Below are positions 47,179 through 56,900 of a stretch of 64,000 nucleotides of DNA, one piece after another. The translations under genes were made by a program, and so were the position numbers. The notes beneath the pieces are model-generated. The model did not search any database. It saw nothing but the letters and a program-made list of their open reading frames with translations, and was not told where the DNA came from. The stretch is from Kiritimatiellia bacterium (lineage in GTDB: Bacteria > Verrucomicrobiota > Kiritimatiellia > UBA8416 > YA12-FULL-48-11): the NCBI GenBank assembly GCA_028716365.1, contig JAQUPZ010000009.1, positions 160,336 to 224,335 on the forward strand, in the 5' to 3' direction. Position 1 is the first letter of the stretch. The number at the start of each line of letters is the position of its first letter.

Positions 47179-47955
47179 ATGAAAATGAAAAAGAATCCAT
47201 CAATTGCATGGTTTATCGGATTTTTATGTTTATTACTCTCACAACTGGCATTAGTCCAGTCAGCAACAACAACCAATACGGCTGTTATTCCTGTCCCAAA
47301 ACTGGAAAATGATTCGTATGACTGGTACAAACGGCATGAAGAAATCCTGGTAATCCAGAAACAGATAAATCCACAGATCGTAATGATAGGAGACTCCATT
47401 ACCCACTTCTGGGGTGGAGAACCAAAGTCAAACCATCGGAGAGGCACCAATGCATGGAGTGAAACATTCGGTAATATCCCTGTACTCAACATGGGTTTCG
47501 GCTGGGACCGTACGCAGAACGTTTTGTGGCGACTGGACCATGGCGAGTTTGACGGACTTCACCCGAAAAAACTGGTATTGAATATCGGGACCAATAATTT
47601 CAGTCCGACGAAAAACGCCCGTGCCAATTCCCCTGAAGAAATCTGTGAGGGTATTATCGCAATTTGCGAAAAGATAAAAACAAAGTCGCCGAACACGAAA
47701 ATTATTGTAATGGGAGTCTTGCCTCGTGGTAACAAACCTGATGCGCATTGGCGCCCAAAAATAAAGGCATTGAACCAGCTTCTCCCCGGTAAACTTAAAG
47801 GGATGACCAACGTTACTTTCCTTGATATAGGAGAAAAAATGCTTGAACCGGATGGTACACTTTCAAAAGGGATCATGCCGGATGGTACCCATCCAAACGA
47901 AAAAGGTTACTCAATCTGGGGCAATGCATTAGTCGCTGCTGGAGTTAGAGATTAA
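47179..47955 (+). CDS. exported SGNH/GDSL hydrolase (PAF-acetylhydrolase type)
   Basis: The 258-residue protein has a signal peptide (IAWFIGFLCLLLSQLALVQS). Block I is IVMIGDSITHFWGG with the nucleophile serine, followed by NMGFGWDRTQNVLWRL, the Gly block, VLNIGTNNF with Asn, and MPDGTHPNEKGYSIW with the Asp/His pair. It belongs with the PAF-acetylhydrolase-like group used for deacylating sugars. It sits 68 bases after the HzsA-like gene and differs from the first SGNH protein in lacking the C-terminal extension. Confidence 0.9.
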   Translation: MKMKKNPSIAWFIGFLCLLLSQLALVQSATTTNTAVIPVPKLENDSYDWYKRHEEILVIQKQINPQIVMIGDSITHFWGGEPKSNHRRGTNAWSETFGNIPVLNMGFGWDRTQNVLWRLDHGEFDGLHPKKLVLNIGTNNFSPTKNARANSPEEICEGIIAICEKIKTKSPNTKIIVMGVLPRGNKPDAHWRPKIKALNQLLPGKLKGMTNVTFLDIGEKMLEPDGTLSKGIMPDGTHPNEKGYSIWGNALVAAGVRD

Positions 47956-47989
47956 GTCAAAATACTGCTTATGATTACTTAGCGCAATA

Positions 47990-48145
47990 TCAACCTAGGT
48001 TATTGAGCTTGGTACTGCATTTCGGGCATTTCTTGTCGCAAAACGAAATCCTGCGCCTGCAATTCGGACATGTCCACCTGGCCTTCTCATCCGCCAGCCA
48101 CTTGTCCAACCCCTTTTCCTTGATAAGGACAAGGTTCTTCTTCAT
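47990..48145 (-). CDS. small zinc-ribbon protein, tail of a DUF3795-like protein
   Basis: From ATG 48145 the minus strand encodes 51 residues including GLDKWLADEKARWTCPNC and a CPNC...CPKC pair that should bind zinc. The sequence resembles the C-terminal tail of DUF3795-like proteins, so this is either a short coupled product or a gene remnant. The start lies four bases after the stop of the PQQ propeller, with GAGGAG overlapping that stop. The full-length family domain is missing. Confidence 0.45.
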   Translation of the reverse strand: MKKNLVLIKEKGLDKWLADEKARWTCPNCRRRISFCDKKCPKCSTKLNNLG

Positions 48146-48149
48146 CTCC

Positions 48150-49505
48150 TCATTTCTTCGCCCTGATATCATAGCAGAAAAAAGTGTCATGGTGGCGGAG
48201 ATAAAGACGGCCATCGAGAATCACAGGATGTGTCCAGACATCGCTTGCGCTTTCGGCAATAAGTCGGAAACGGCCCGTATATTCAAAAGCCGTTGGAGTC
48301 GGTTTGATCAAGGCCATTTCGCCCCGCTGACTCAGGCAATACAGGCGACCGTCGGCATAAATCAATGATCCCATTGCCAGGTCTTTGATCTGGTAACGAA
48401 CTTCGCCAGTCTTGGCATCGATACATCCCCATAACCTTGGTGGACTATACCACGGGCCGTAAATGGAACCGCTCCAATAGATCACGCCTCCCTGACAGGT
48501 GTCTATGGACACATCCCACAGTTTCTCAACGCGTATGGAACGGTTTTCGGTACAAATGCGGTATAAACCGCCCCCATCGTCCAACCGGAACGGCGCAGTA
48601 CAGAACACCGCATCGCCGACCAGTACCGGCGTAACAGCAATGACCCGGTAGTGCGTGGCCATCGGTCTCGTCCAAAGAAGTTCACCTGAATCCGCATCTA
48701 CACCGAAAATATGACGGGACGAACAACTCACAAGATGCCGCCGACCACCGAGCGAGAACAATATGGGCGACACGTAACCGGCGCTGTCAACCTCACCAGC
48801 TGGTGTCGGTACACGTTCATGCGCCGAAAGATCAGACTTACCCAGCCGTAACGCATCGCTGTTCCATACGGTAGTACCGGTTTTCTTATCCAGCGCGACC
48901 ATAAGCCCCTTGACACCACCCGGAGTCACGATGACATTGTTCCCATCCACGAGTAAATTCTCGCTGATTCCCCAGGTGATATTTTTACCTTCGAAACGTT
49001 CCAGTACATTGACAGTCCAGACTTCATTTCCGGTGGCCGCCTCCAGACACACCACGCGACCATGTGCATTCATGTGATAGATTTTTCCAGCACTGAAAGT
49101 ACAGCTTGCCCTCGACCCGGGACTCTGCCCTTTCCAGGATTTTCCGTTTTTTGCCTGCCATATACGTTTACCATCAAGGTCAAAGGCAAAGATGCGCAAC
49201 TCATCACCAACATCTCCGGCGACATAGATTCTTCCTCCCGTTACGATGGGAGCAGAATATCCTCGACCGACGCCGGAGATTTTCCAGACCAGTTTTGGAC
49301 CTTCTTCCGGCCACTGCTGGAGTAAACCGGTTTCGTCACAGATGCCATCGCGACGCGGTCCGCGCCACTGCGGCCACCCCGGTTCAGGCGAAGCAATAAG
49401 AGTGGCTTTAGATGCTGGTTGTGATTCTGCAGGAAATCCAATCATGATCGGCAGGAAAAGGAAAAACCCTAGCGCTATAATTGTGTCGCATCTGTTATCT
49501 TTCAT
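48150..49505 (-). CDS. exported PQQ-type beta-propeller protein
   Basis: The 451-residue protein begins with a signal (IIALGFFLFLPIMIGFPAES) and the opening WPQWRGPRRDGICDETGLLQ. Blade motifs include AFDLDGKRIWQA, CLEAATGNEVWTV, ALDKKTGTTVWNSD and GVDADSGELLWTRP. It parallels the propeller at 27128-28387, sharing the WPQWRGP/WPQYRGP opening, and the two are paralogues in type. Its role in the locus is unknown; electron transfer or scaffolding is possible. It follows the sugar isomerase by 169 bases (49506-49674), in which I see nothing else. Confidence 0.88.
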   Translation of the reverse strand: MKDNRCDTIIALGFFLFLPIMIGFPAESQPASKATLIASPEPGWPQWRGPRRDGICDETGLLQQWPEEGPKLVWKISGVGRGYSAPIVTGGRIYVAGDVGDELRIFAFDLDGKRIWQAKNGKSWKGQSPGSRASCTFSAGKIYHMNAHGRVVCLEAATGNEVWTVNVLERFEGKNITWGISENLLVDGNNVIVTPGGVKGLMVALDKKTGTTVWNSDALRLGKSDLSAHERVPTPAGEVDSAGYVSPILFSLGGRRHLVSCSSRHIFGVDADSGELLWTRPMATHYRVIAVTPVLVGDAVFCTAPFRLDDGGGLYRICTENRSIRVEKLWDVSIDTCQGGVIYWSGSIYGPWYSPPRLWGCIDAKTGEVRYQIKDLAMGSLIYADGRLYCLSQRGEMALIKPTPTAFEYTGRFRLIAESASDVWTHPVILDGRLYLRHHDTFFCYDIRAKK

Positions 49506-49674
49506 AGTCGAATAGTATAAGCATAACCGTCATTATCAATCGAACAACCGCCACACCCTCCTGTTGTGCCAGTATGTTAGTCCTGCGAGTAAAGAGAGTC
49601 AAAAACAAATCGGTTCCAGAATGCCAGATTCTCTTTTTGATTACGGGCTACAGAAAAATAACAGAAAACCACTG

Positions 49675-50643
49675 CTATACCAGTACCCCACGCAGAAACT
49701 TCGAAGTCTTGATCGCGTCACCTGTCTTTAGAAGCTGGTCGATCTTTGTCTTGTTCTTTTTCTGGATGGCGTCAAACTTCAGAAGCCACTGGATGCTTTC
49801 CCCAATGGCGCCTGCGGCGTCTTCCCGGTAGGGATATTGATCCATTGAGAGCCAACCACGGTAGTTACAGCGGTCGAGCCAGTACAGCATTTCGATATAG
49901 CAGACACTATGCACCGAGCCGACGATCATATCGTCGTCCCACGATGCAAAGTTGTCATTGAAATGCATGTGGAAAAGAAGATTGCCGGCGCGTTTTGCGA
50001 GAACAATCGATTCGGCAATAACCTCACCTGCAACAAAAGCGTGGCCTGTGTCAATGCACACGCCGACATTGGAACAGCCACTTTCCTGGGCCAGCAAAAG
50101 TGTATCGGCCATCCGGGCCAGGTACGAATGAGTACGCGGCTCCTTCGGTTTATATTCCAGCGCAAACTTTAGACCGCGATATTCTTTCGCCAGTTGACAG
50201 ATAGCAGCACATTCCCATTCCCGCTCGCGCTCATAATCGGCTGTCAGCAGGTAATCATAACCATCCTGGCCGGGCCAGATATTGATCAATTTGCAACCCA
50301 GCTCCCCGGCGATGTCGCACATTTGCCTCGTGTAATCAACCGCCTTTCTACGCACCTTTGCTTCCTTGCTGGAAAAACTGCCCTTCCAGTATATCTTGTT
50401 CGCGAAGAGGTCCGGGATGATCGAGACACACGTCAGACCGAGATCATTCAGGGCTTTTTTCATCTCCACGGCATTATCAGGTCGTATATCCCATGTTCCG
50501 ACCAGTTCGATACCCTTTACAGCAGGAATACCGGCGGCCTGCTTCAACATTTTCATAGTGGATGGATTGGTCTTGTAACCGCTACAGAACCGATCGCATG
50601 TGTTTCCAAGATTTCCAAGTATCACCGAATATCTGCGGCTCAT
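49675..50643 (-). CDS. sugar isomerase/epimerase-like TIM-barrel protein
   Basis: The 322-residue cytoplasmic protein has the xylose-isomerase-like (AP endonuclease 2) barrel. GIELVGTWD, LALEYKPKEP-type FALEYKPKEP (metal-binding Glu), VCIDTGHAFVAG (Asp/His) and LLFHMHFNDN (His) are strand-end ligands. It would isomerise a keto/aldo sugar with a divalent metal. Its ATG overlaps the GH106 stop by four bases (ATGA), so translation is coupled to a rhamnosidase-type enzyme. A role on rhamnose or a rhamnose product is a reasonable guess, but the family covers many sugars. Confidence 0.85.
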   Translation of the reverse strand: MSRRYSVILGNLGNTCDRFCSGYKTNPSTMKMLKQAAGIPAVKGIELVGTWDIRPDNAVEMKKALNDLGLTCVSIIPDLFANKIYWKGSFSSKEAKVRRKAVDYTRQMCDIAGELGCKLINIWPGQDGYDYLLTADYEREREWECAAICQLAKEYRGLKFALEYKPKEPRTHSYLARMADTLLLAQESGCSNVGVCIDTGHAFVAGEVIAESIVLAKRAGNLLFHMHFNDNFASWDDDMIVGSVHSVCYIEMLYWLDRCNYRGWLSMDQYPYREDAAGAIGESIQWLLKFDAIQKKNKTKIDQLLKTGDAIKTSKFLRGVLV

Positions 50644-53600
50644 TTCTGATCTCCTTTCACATTTACAACAACCGGCCCCAACAGTCCGGTAGACCGAAGC
50701 GCTGAATTTTTAGCAGGCCCTGCTATCGTCCACGTCTTACGTTCCTTCTCGGGCAGTCCAGCATCGTAGACCAGTCGGTTGTGCCATGTACTGGTCACAT
50801 CCACGGTCAAACGGTTCACACCCGGCTTCACCGCGTGCGTGATATCAACCTGGAAAGGCGGCGCCCACAGGACTCCAGCTGGCTTGCCATTAATGTTTAC
50901 TTTCGCGATTACTTCAACACTTCCCAGGTCAAGCTCGATACACGCGTTGCTCGCGAAAGGTTGCATCATAAACTCGGTGGTATATACGGCCGTTCCAGAA
51001 AAGGCCCGTGCTGCCGCCGAAAGATCAAGTTCCGTCCACGATTTTAATCCGTCTATCCTAACCGTCTCAGGAGCGTCCCACCCTGCAGGGAATGACAATG
51101 TCCAAGGTCCATTGACTGCCACCTGTTGCACAGGCACCACGGCAGCGACGGCAGGCTGAACATCCTGTTTATTTTTTTTGCGAAACACTACAAAGAGCGA
51201 TCCTGCCGGCGGCAATTCCAACGTGACCAAGCTGTGTGCACCCTCGCTTCGTACTGCACCAACGGGCGTCACCTGTCCAATTAGTGGATCCCAAAGTTCG
51301 ACGAAACCGGTTGCACGAAAACCAAGCATACCCTTGAAACCCTGTTGCGAGGATGTAGCCACAAAGTACCAGTCGGCGCCTTCGATCTGCCGATGTAACC
51401 ACATCACGCCTTCCCCCTTCATGTCGCGCTCCAGCCCGATCTTCAACAATACTTCTTCCAACGGCAGGCCGGACACCACGCGTCCTCTGCCGATACGCCG
51501 TTCACCCCGCTCGCCTGGCGTGCTCCACAGCGTGTTTACAGCCTTTTGAAAACGCTCCTCCGATTCTGCTCCACCACTCAGCGTGGCTAAACACTGCGGC
51601 CTCTCCCCAACCACCGTTGCACCGCTTTTTACAAGTTTCACAATCCGCTCCAACGTTTCCGGCAACATCCTCGGACAGTTGCGCAGCCAGAGCACACGGT
51701 ATGAGATACCTTCCGGCGTAAAAAGCCTGCCATCGCGTACCGATAATCGGTTGAGCAGAATGTCAGGATTACAGTAATCGTAATGATAACCGGTTGGGAA
51801 CGGTGCGTCCTGATGCGGCTTATGATCCAGCTCATCGCCCAGATACCAGAGTACATCGGAGACCGGCCGTCCACGCTCAAGCAGATAACTGCACCGCGAC
51901 AGGTAGGCCACAAACTCCGGCATGTATTTCCACCACGTTTGACCACGCAGGAACGGCGTACCGATGGCCGATCCGAACGAGGTACCCGGCGGCAGGAAGT
52001 CAGTACGCGGGTTGTGTGTATACGCTTGCAACACGAAATGTGTCACGCCTTCGGCAAAATGAATGTTCGCATAGTCCTTGAGCATACCCGGATGCTCAGT
52101 CCATGTCATAGGGTGCGACGTGAACGCCTCGACTGCCACGCGCGGCTTGCCATACAGCCGCGCAGCCGATGCACACGGTTTAACAGGTTTGAAGTCGAGA
52201 CTGCCGACAAAAGCTTCCGTTCTCGGATGCCAGAATTCACACATCGGCACGTCGGCGTGTTTGAAGTATTCAAGAATATCGGCAGGAAAAACATCTCCGC
52301 AAGCTGTCTCATAGGAAATCGACAATCTACGTTTATGGGCCAACTCGGCCATGCGTCCAAAGAAGTCTTTTACCAGCAAATCATTAATCGTAGACCGCCA
52401 GTCACACAAAAACCGTGTAGTCGTCTCGGGATCATCCACCACATACCCTGCAAGCGCTGGGAACCATGGCAGTAATACATAGCCATGAAGTTCGGCAAAC
52501 TTGGCATCCAAGCCAGGAGTCCAGGTCTGTGTTTCACATTCCCAGCTGTCAATCAACATACCCTTCAGCAGACCTTTGCCTACGGGGCCCTTCCGCGATG
52601 AAAGCCGTTCGATGTAGCCAGCGAAATGTTTCTCCGCGCCTATGGGCGATAACTTATCACACTCCCATCCTGTTGCTTCCGGAGGCGCAGGTGCGTTCTT
52701 CTTACCGGTGTTGACGTTGCCCCAGCGTAACACCGTCCACAAACCAACCGGCGCATCCCAAACCAGTTTCCCCTGTGAATCCATTTTCCCTGTCAAATCC
52801 ATGATTCGAGAGGGATCAATCCATGCTTTTCCTGACTGGACCGGATGCGGTTCACGCATCAGGCTACGCAAAACCCAACCAGCCTCTCCCTCCCAGTTGT
52901 TTTTCCGGGCACCAGTGAAAAGCTGGATCGACGGGATAGCCATAGTATGCTTGTTATCAATCGTGATACGGTACGTGTCAGATGCAACTTCCGAACAGGC
53001 CAGTGAAATCGGTTTGTTATCCTGCCAATTACTCTGGGGCATTTCATAACGGGCCACATTGCGCATTCCACCCGGCAGAACAGCATGAACGGCAATCGTC
53101 ACGCCCGGTTGGTAACACCAGCCATGATTGAAACCCTGAACCGAAGGAAATTGTACTGTGCGAAGGGTAACCGCTTCCTTGAAGGTAACCTCCACCCACG
53201 TCTTTTCCGTTCCCGGTTCCAGAGTGATCTTCCCGCCTTTTTCATTTTTTATGCACTTTTCCCAAGGCAGATTTTCCCGGTTACTTTTAACCGATACCGG
53301 CACCAATGCGCTTCCCGTATCGTTCTCGGGTACGGGAAACACCACCACCGCCACCTCACGGTAGTTGCGCCACTCTTCTTTGCTCGGTTCCGGCATCGGC
53401 AATGAGACCGTCACATTTGAGCCGCCCATGATGTCCGTACGGCTCCACACAAGATGACGCATCGCATTGCTCGGCGCAATCCACGGGCCACCCGACATCG
53501 CCCAGCCCGGACAGTTCTGCATGGTGAAACGCAATCCCAGCCGGCGGCACTCTTCGCCGACGTGCCGAATCACGCCATCCCACAGCTCGGTGAGGCACTT

Positions 53601-53909
53601 TATCTGCGGCTCAACACCGGGCCACGCTCCACCAAGCTGTTCATGGAATAGCTGAATACCGGAAATACCAGCGCCCTTGATGGCCTCCAGGTCCGCCGTG
53701 ATACCCTGTGTCGCCACGTTTCCGCCGATGAAGTGAACCCACGTCTCCGGACGAAATACCTGTGGCGGATTGCGAAAAGCAGTTTCATCGACCTCTCCGA
53801 ATGACTGTCTGAGCATTTTAGCTGACGGTACAGCATCTGGTACGTTTGAATCGGCCAAAAGAATCGTTACGAAAGAAAATACAGCTATTCCGCAAATGAA
53901 ATGCTTCAT
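50640..53909 (-). CDS. GH106 alpha-L-rhamnosidase-type hydrolase
   Basis: The 1089-residue exported protein (signal FICGIAVFSFVTILLADS) matches GH106 along its barrel. RPETWVHFIGGNVATQGITA, ISGIQLFHEQLGGAW and FTMQNCPGWAMSGGPWI open it, and MLIDSWECETQTWTPG carries the acidic residue region used by BT0986-type enzymes. A C-terminal jelly-roll (ELDLGSVEVIAKVNINGKPA) is the usual GH2-like sandwich. It starts 21 bases after the GH116 gene and overlaps the isomerase by four bases, so the three form one operon. Rhamnose release from pectin-like or ulvan-like glycan is likely. Confidence 0.85.
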   Translation of the reverse strand: MKHFICGIAVFSFVTILLADSNVPDAVPSAKMLRQSFGEVDETAFRNPPQVFRPETWVHFIGGNVATQGITADLEAIKGAGISGIQLFHEQLGGAWPGVEPQIKCLTELWDGVIRHVGEECRRLGLRFTMQNCPGWAMSGGPWIAPSNAMRHLVWSRTDIMGGSNVTVSLPMPEPSKEEWRNYREVAVVVFPVPENDTGSALVPVSVKSNRENLPWEKCIKNEKGGKITLEPGTEKTWVEVTFKEAVTLRTVQFPSVQGFNHGWCYQPGVTIAVHAVLPGGMRNVARYEMPQSNWQDNKPISLACSEVASDTYRITIDNKHTMAIPSIQLFTGARKNNWEGEAGWVLRSLMREPHPVQSGKAWIDPSRIMDLTGKMDSQGKLVWDAPVGLWTVLRWGNVNTGKKNAPAPPEATGWECDKLSPIGAEKHFAGYIERLSSRKGPVGKGLLKGMLIDSWECETQTWTPGLDAKFAELHGYVLLPWFPALAGYVVDDPETTTRFLCDWRSTINDLLVKDFFGRMAELAHKRRLSISYETACGDVFPADILEYFKHADVPMCEFWHPRTEAFVGSLDFKPVKPCASAARLYGKPRVAVEAFTSHPMTWTEHPGMLKDYANIHFAEGVTHFVLQAYTHNPRTDFLPPGTSFGSAIGTPFLRGQTWWKYMPEFVAYLSRCSYLLERGRPVSDVLWYLGDELDHKPHQDAPFPTGYHYDYCNPDILLNRLSVRDGRLFTPEGISYRVLWLRNCPRMLPETLERIVKLVKSGATVVGERPQCLATLSGGAESEERFQKAVNTLWSTPGERGERRIGRGRVVSGLPLEEVLLKIGLERDMKGEGVMWLHRQIEGADWYFVATSSQQGFKGMLGFRATGFVELWDPLIGQVTPVGAVRSEGAHSLVTLELPPAGSLFVVFRKKNKQDVQPAVAAVVPVQQVAVNGPWTLSFPAGWDAPETVRIDGLKSWTELDLSAAARAFSGTAVYTTEFMMQPFASNACIELDLGSVEVIAKVNINGKPAGVLWAPPFQVDITHAVKPGVNRLTVDVTSTWHNRLVYDAGLPEKERKTWTIAGPAKNSALRSTGLLGPVVVNVKGDQK

Positions 53910-53930
53910 AATCTTTTCAACAGTTATTTT

Positions 53931-56900
53931 TCAACTTGCAAACACGTCAAGACATTCGCCAGCCTTTATTGTCACAGCGTCAGCAAGAGTTATAATTATT
54001 TTCTTGTCCTTCACTTCAAAACTGCTGTCAATCGATTTGCTGTTGATTGCGATCTTAACCGTGCCAGGTCTTGCACCATCTGCAATAGCAAGCGAAATGG
54101 TCTTTACTCGCAGTTTGCCGTACTTTACAGCAATCTTACTTCTGAATTCTGAATTCTGAATTCTCTGCTCAAAAGTTCCCCATCCTTCCGCACTGGTAAA
54201 TGGCGCCTTGAAGTTTTCAGGTGTCAGTCTCGGTGCAAATGCGATGTAACCTTTTGGACCGTGATACTCGAATCCACAGGCCGCTATGAACACACCATAT
54301 ACTGCCATAGATCGGGCGTAGTGATCACCGCATTCCACCTCGTTGTATGGATTACGCCGCGAGGCATGGTAGCGATCGTGAACTGCGCGCGTGACAGCCA
54401 ATCCTTCCTGCAGCATACCTTCCCAGACCATGTGGCTTGCGGCCTGATATTCGAATCCATTCATGCATTCGTTGAAATAGCCGGCGGCCCATTCCGGCCC
54501 TTTGCCCTTCGCCTTGTCATAGTCCCAGTCGTTTCTCGGGAAACTGCACATAAGCAACCCGGCCTCGCCGGCCATTGCATACCACCGGCCCGGTTTGTAG
54601 CGTTCACGGTACGGCCCCACATCAGGCGAGAAGTTGTATTTCCACAGTGACTGTAACGCGGTCTTTGTTTCCTTCTCGGGGAACACGCGCGGCAGGCCCA
54701 CCTGAAACGCCCAACTCTGCCCCATTACCTGATCTATCTCGCAACCCGTGCCGGAGTTAATCGCGTCGAGATGTTTTTCTTCGACCTTGTTGATAAAATA
54801 TTCGCCGTCAAAAAGCTGATCGACGATGTTTTTCTGTCCCTTCGTAACAATTGCACGACACTTCGAGGCATATTCCGCATCGCCCATTTCTTCGGCCATC
54901 GCGGCAGTAGCAAGCAACGCACCAAGATAGAGGCCACTCAGCCACGCGACGGGGCCGAACCAATCCGTATCTAAAGTGTTGTGCTGGTTACTGACGATTA
55001 TACCGTCACCATCGGCATCTTTTGCGATAAGCCAGTCAGTTGCCTTCTTCACACCTGGCCAGATTCGCTTGAGGAATGAATCATCTGCTGACATCTGGTG
55101 TTCGCGCAGTACGCGCAGGATTGTTCCTGCCTGAGCGTCGATTGCGGGAATATTGTTATTTTCACCGCGAAAATGGATTGCACCGTCTTCCTTCAACGCC
55201 AGGCCAAAATCCGTTCCTTCGCGCAGTATTCGCTCAAGATCAGGGAACAACCGCGCCATCGCGTGGGCGTATTGCCAGACATGACCGCACGTTCCGGCAC
55301 AACAGCCGACACCTTCCCAGGCCCAGAACCGCCCATCTACGAAACGGAAACATGTGGATGTGGCAAGAATGGATGTATTGAGGTGTACCCGGTCAAGTAA
55401 CCAGTACGGCAGAGTCGAGTCGTACCATGTATCGCGCCACAGCCGCGTCTGCGTGGCAAGGCGGTCAAAATTCCCAGCCACGTAATTAACTACTTCACCA
55501 GCCGACGTGAATTTTGATGTGTAATATCTCCCTTTATTTGCAACTCCCTTTATTTCTAAGTTCGGGAAATACCAGGAGACCATAAATGTTACAATTGCTG
55601 ATTTTCCAGGTGCCAGCGAAAGCTTGCGCGAAAGCGCACCGATAAGTTTTTCACCAAAAGGTTTTGTTGTACCCTTGGTCTCGTCCGCGCGTGTCGGAAA
55701 CAACTGAGCGGCGATGTTTGCTCCAGGCAACGCGGGATTGCATATATCATCCTTTTGCGCATCCAGCAAGGCAAGCGACATCAATCCGTAGTCGTGCCGT
55801 TTCTCAAGTGGTTCCGATGATCCCGGTATATCGGTAAAAACAATGAAATCAACGCCGATATTTCCCCATCCACCCTTCTTCGCATCAACGATTTCCAGGC
55901 GTGCCGTCTTACCTTCGTATTTTCGGACATCAAAAAAGTCACGCCGCATTTTATTATCGTTCTTGCCCGTCGCCGATGCGGCAACTTTGCCACCTATCAT
56001 CAAGTTCAGACAGGTTTTACCCGGATTGTCTCCGCCGCCGATGAAGAAACCGATGAACTTGCGTTCAATCTTGAACTCGCGGCTGATGAGTTTACCTGTT
56101 CCATCATCGCGTGAGCCGGCGTTGTTGCCCGGTCCGGTTGAATGTGAATTGACTGTCCGTTTACCCTCATTGCCAAGTTCACCCTGGTAACTGGGAACCT
56201 TCGACTTCTCGACCGGCCCGGAACTAAACGTATCACCCTCAACCGTCCAGCCCTCGTAGGTTTCCTTCTCGAAATTATCAAACACGATATCAGCACGTTT
56301 TGACGGTTCTTCATTGGCACTTTTCTCAGCGGTGCATTCCAGCGCTAACAACCCGTCATAACGCTTAACCCTATTTCGACGCATAACCGAATTCATTTCA
56401 CCTGTGTGAAGGCAAATCGCATTCTCCAGCCATCCGCCGATCTCCACATCAACAGCTGCATTGCCCGTATTCTTCACAATGAAGTTCATCACGGTTGCCG
56501 GCAAGCTCGAGTCGTCAGTATTCAATGGGACGTACGGCGAGAAGGCCTCCAGAGAAACATCCACCGGTAACTTCCCATCCCGGTAGTTCACCAGTCCGAT
56601 CGGATATTCGCCACGAAAGCTGATGTCTGAAAAGCCCCTGCAATCCAGCGAGCGGACCTCGTCACCAACGCGGATCGCAAAGCCCTGCTCGAACGGAAAA
56701 TCCGGTGCCGGCGGATTTGCGTAATGGCCAGCACCAGTACCAACATGCTTATTGAATATGTCCCAATGCCACAGTCGGCCGTCACCGCCAAAATAGACCT
56801 GTCCCGTGCAAATTCCACCAATCGGCATCCCGATATACTTCAGGTTATCGCCCGTCAGAACTTCCGGCTTGCCGCGTTCAAAGAGCGATTTTACCCATGT

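Noticed and set aside
51783..52475. Plus-strand open frame opposite the GH106 gene
   Set aside because: It is antisense to a strongly supported enzyme and its arginine/cysteine-rich composition is typical of a shadow frame.
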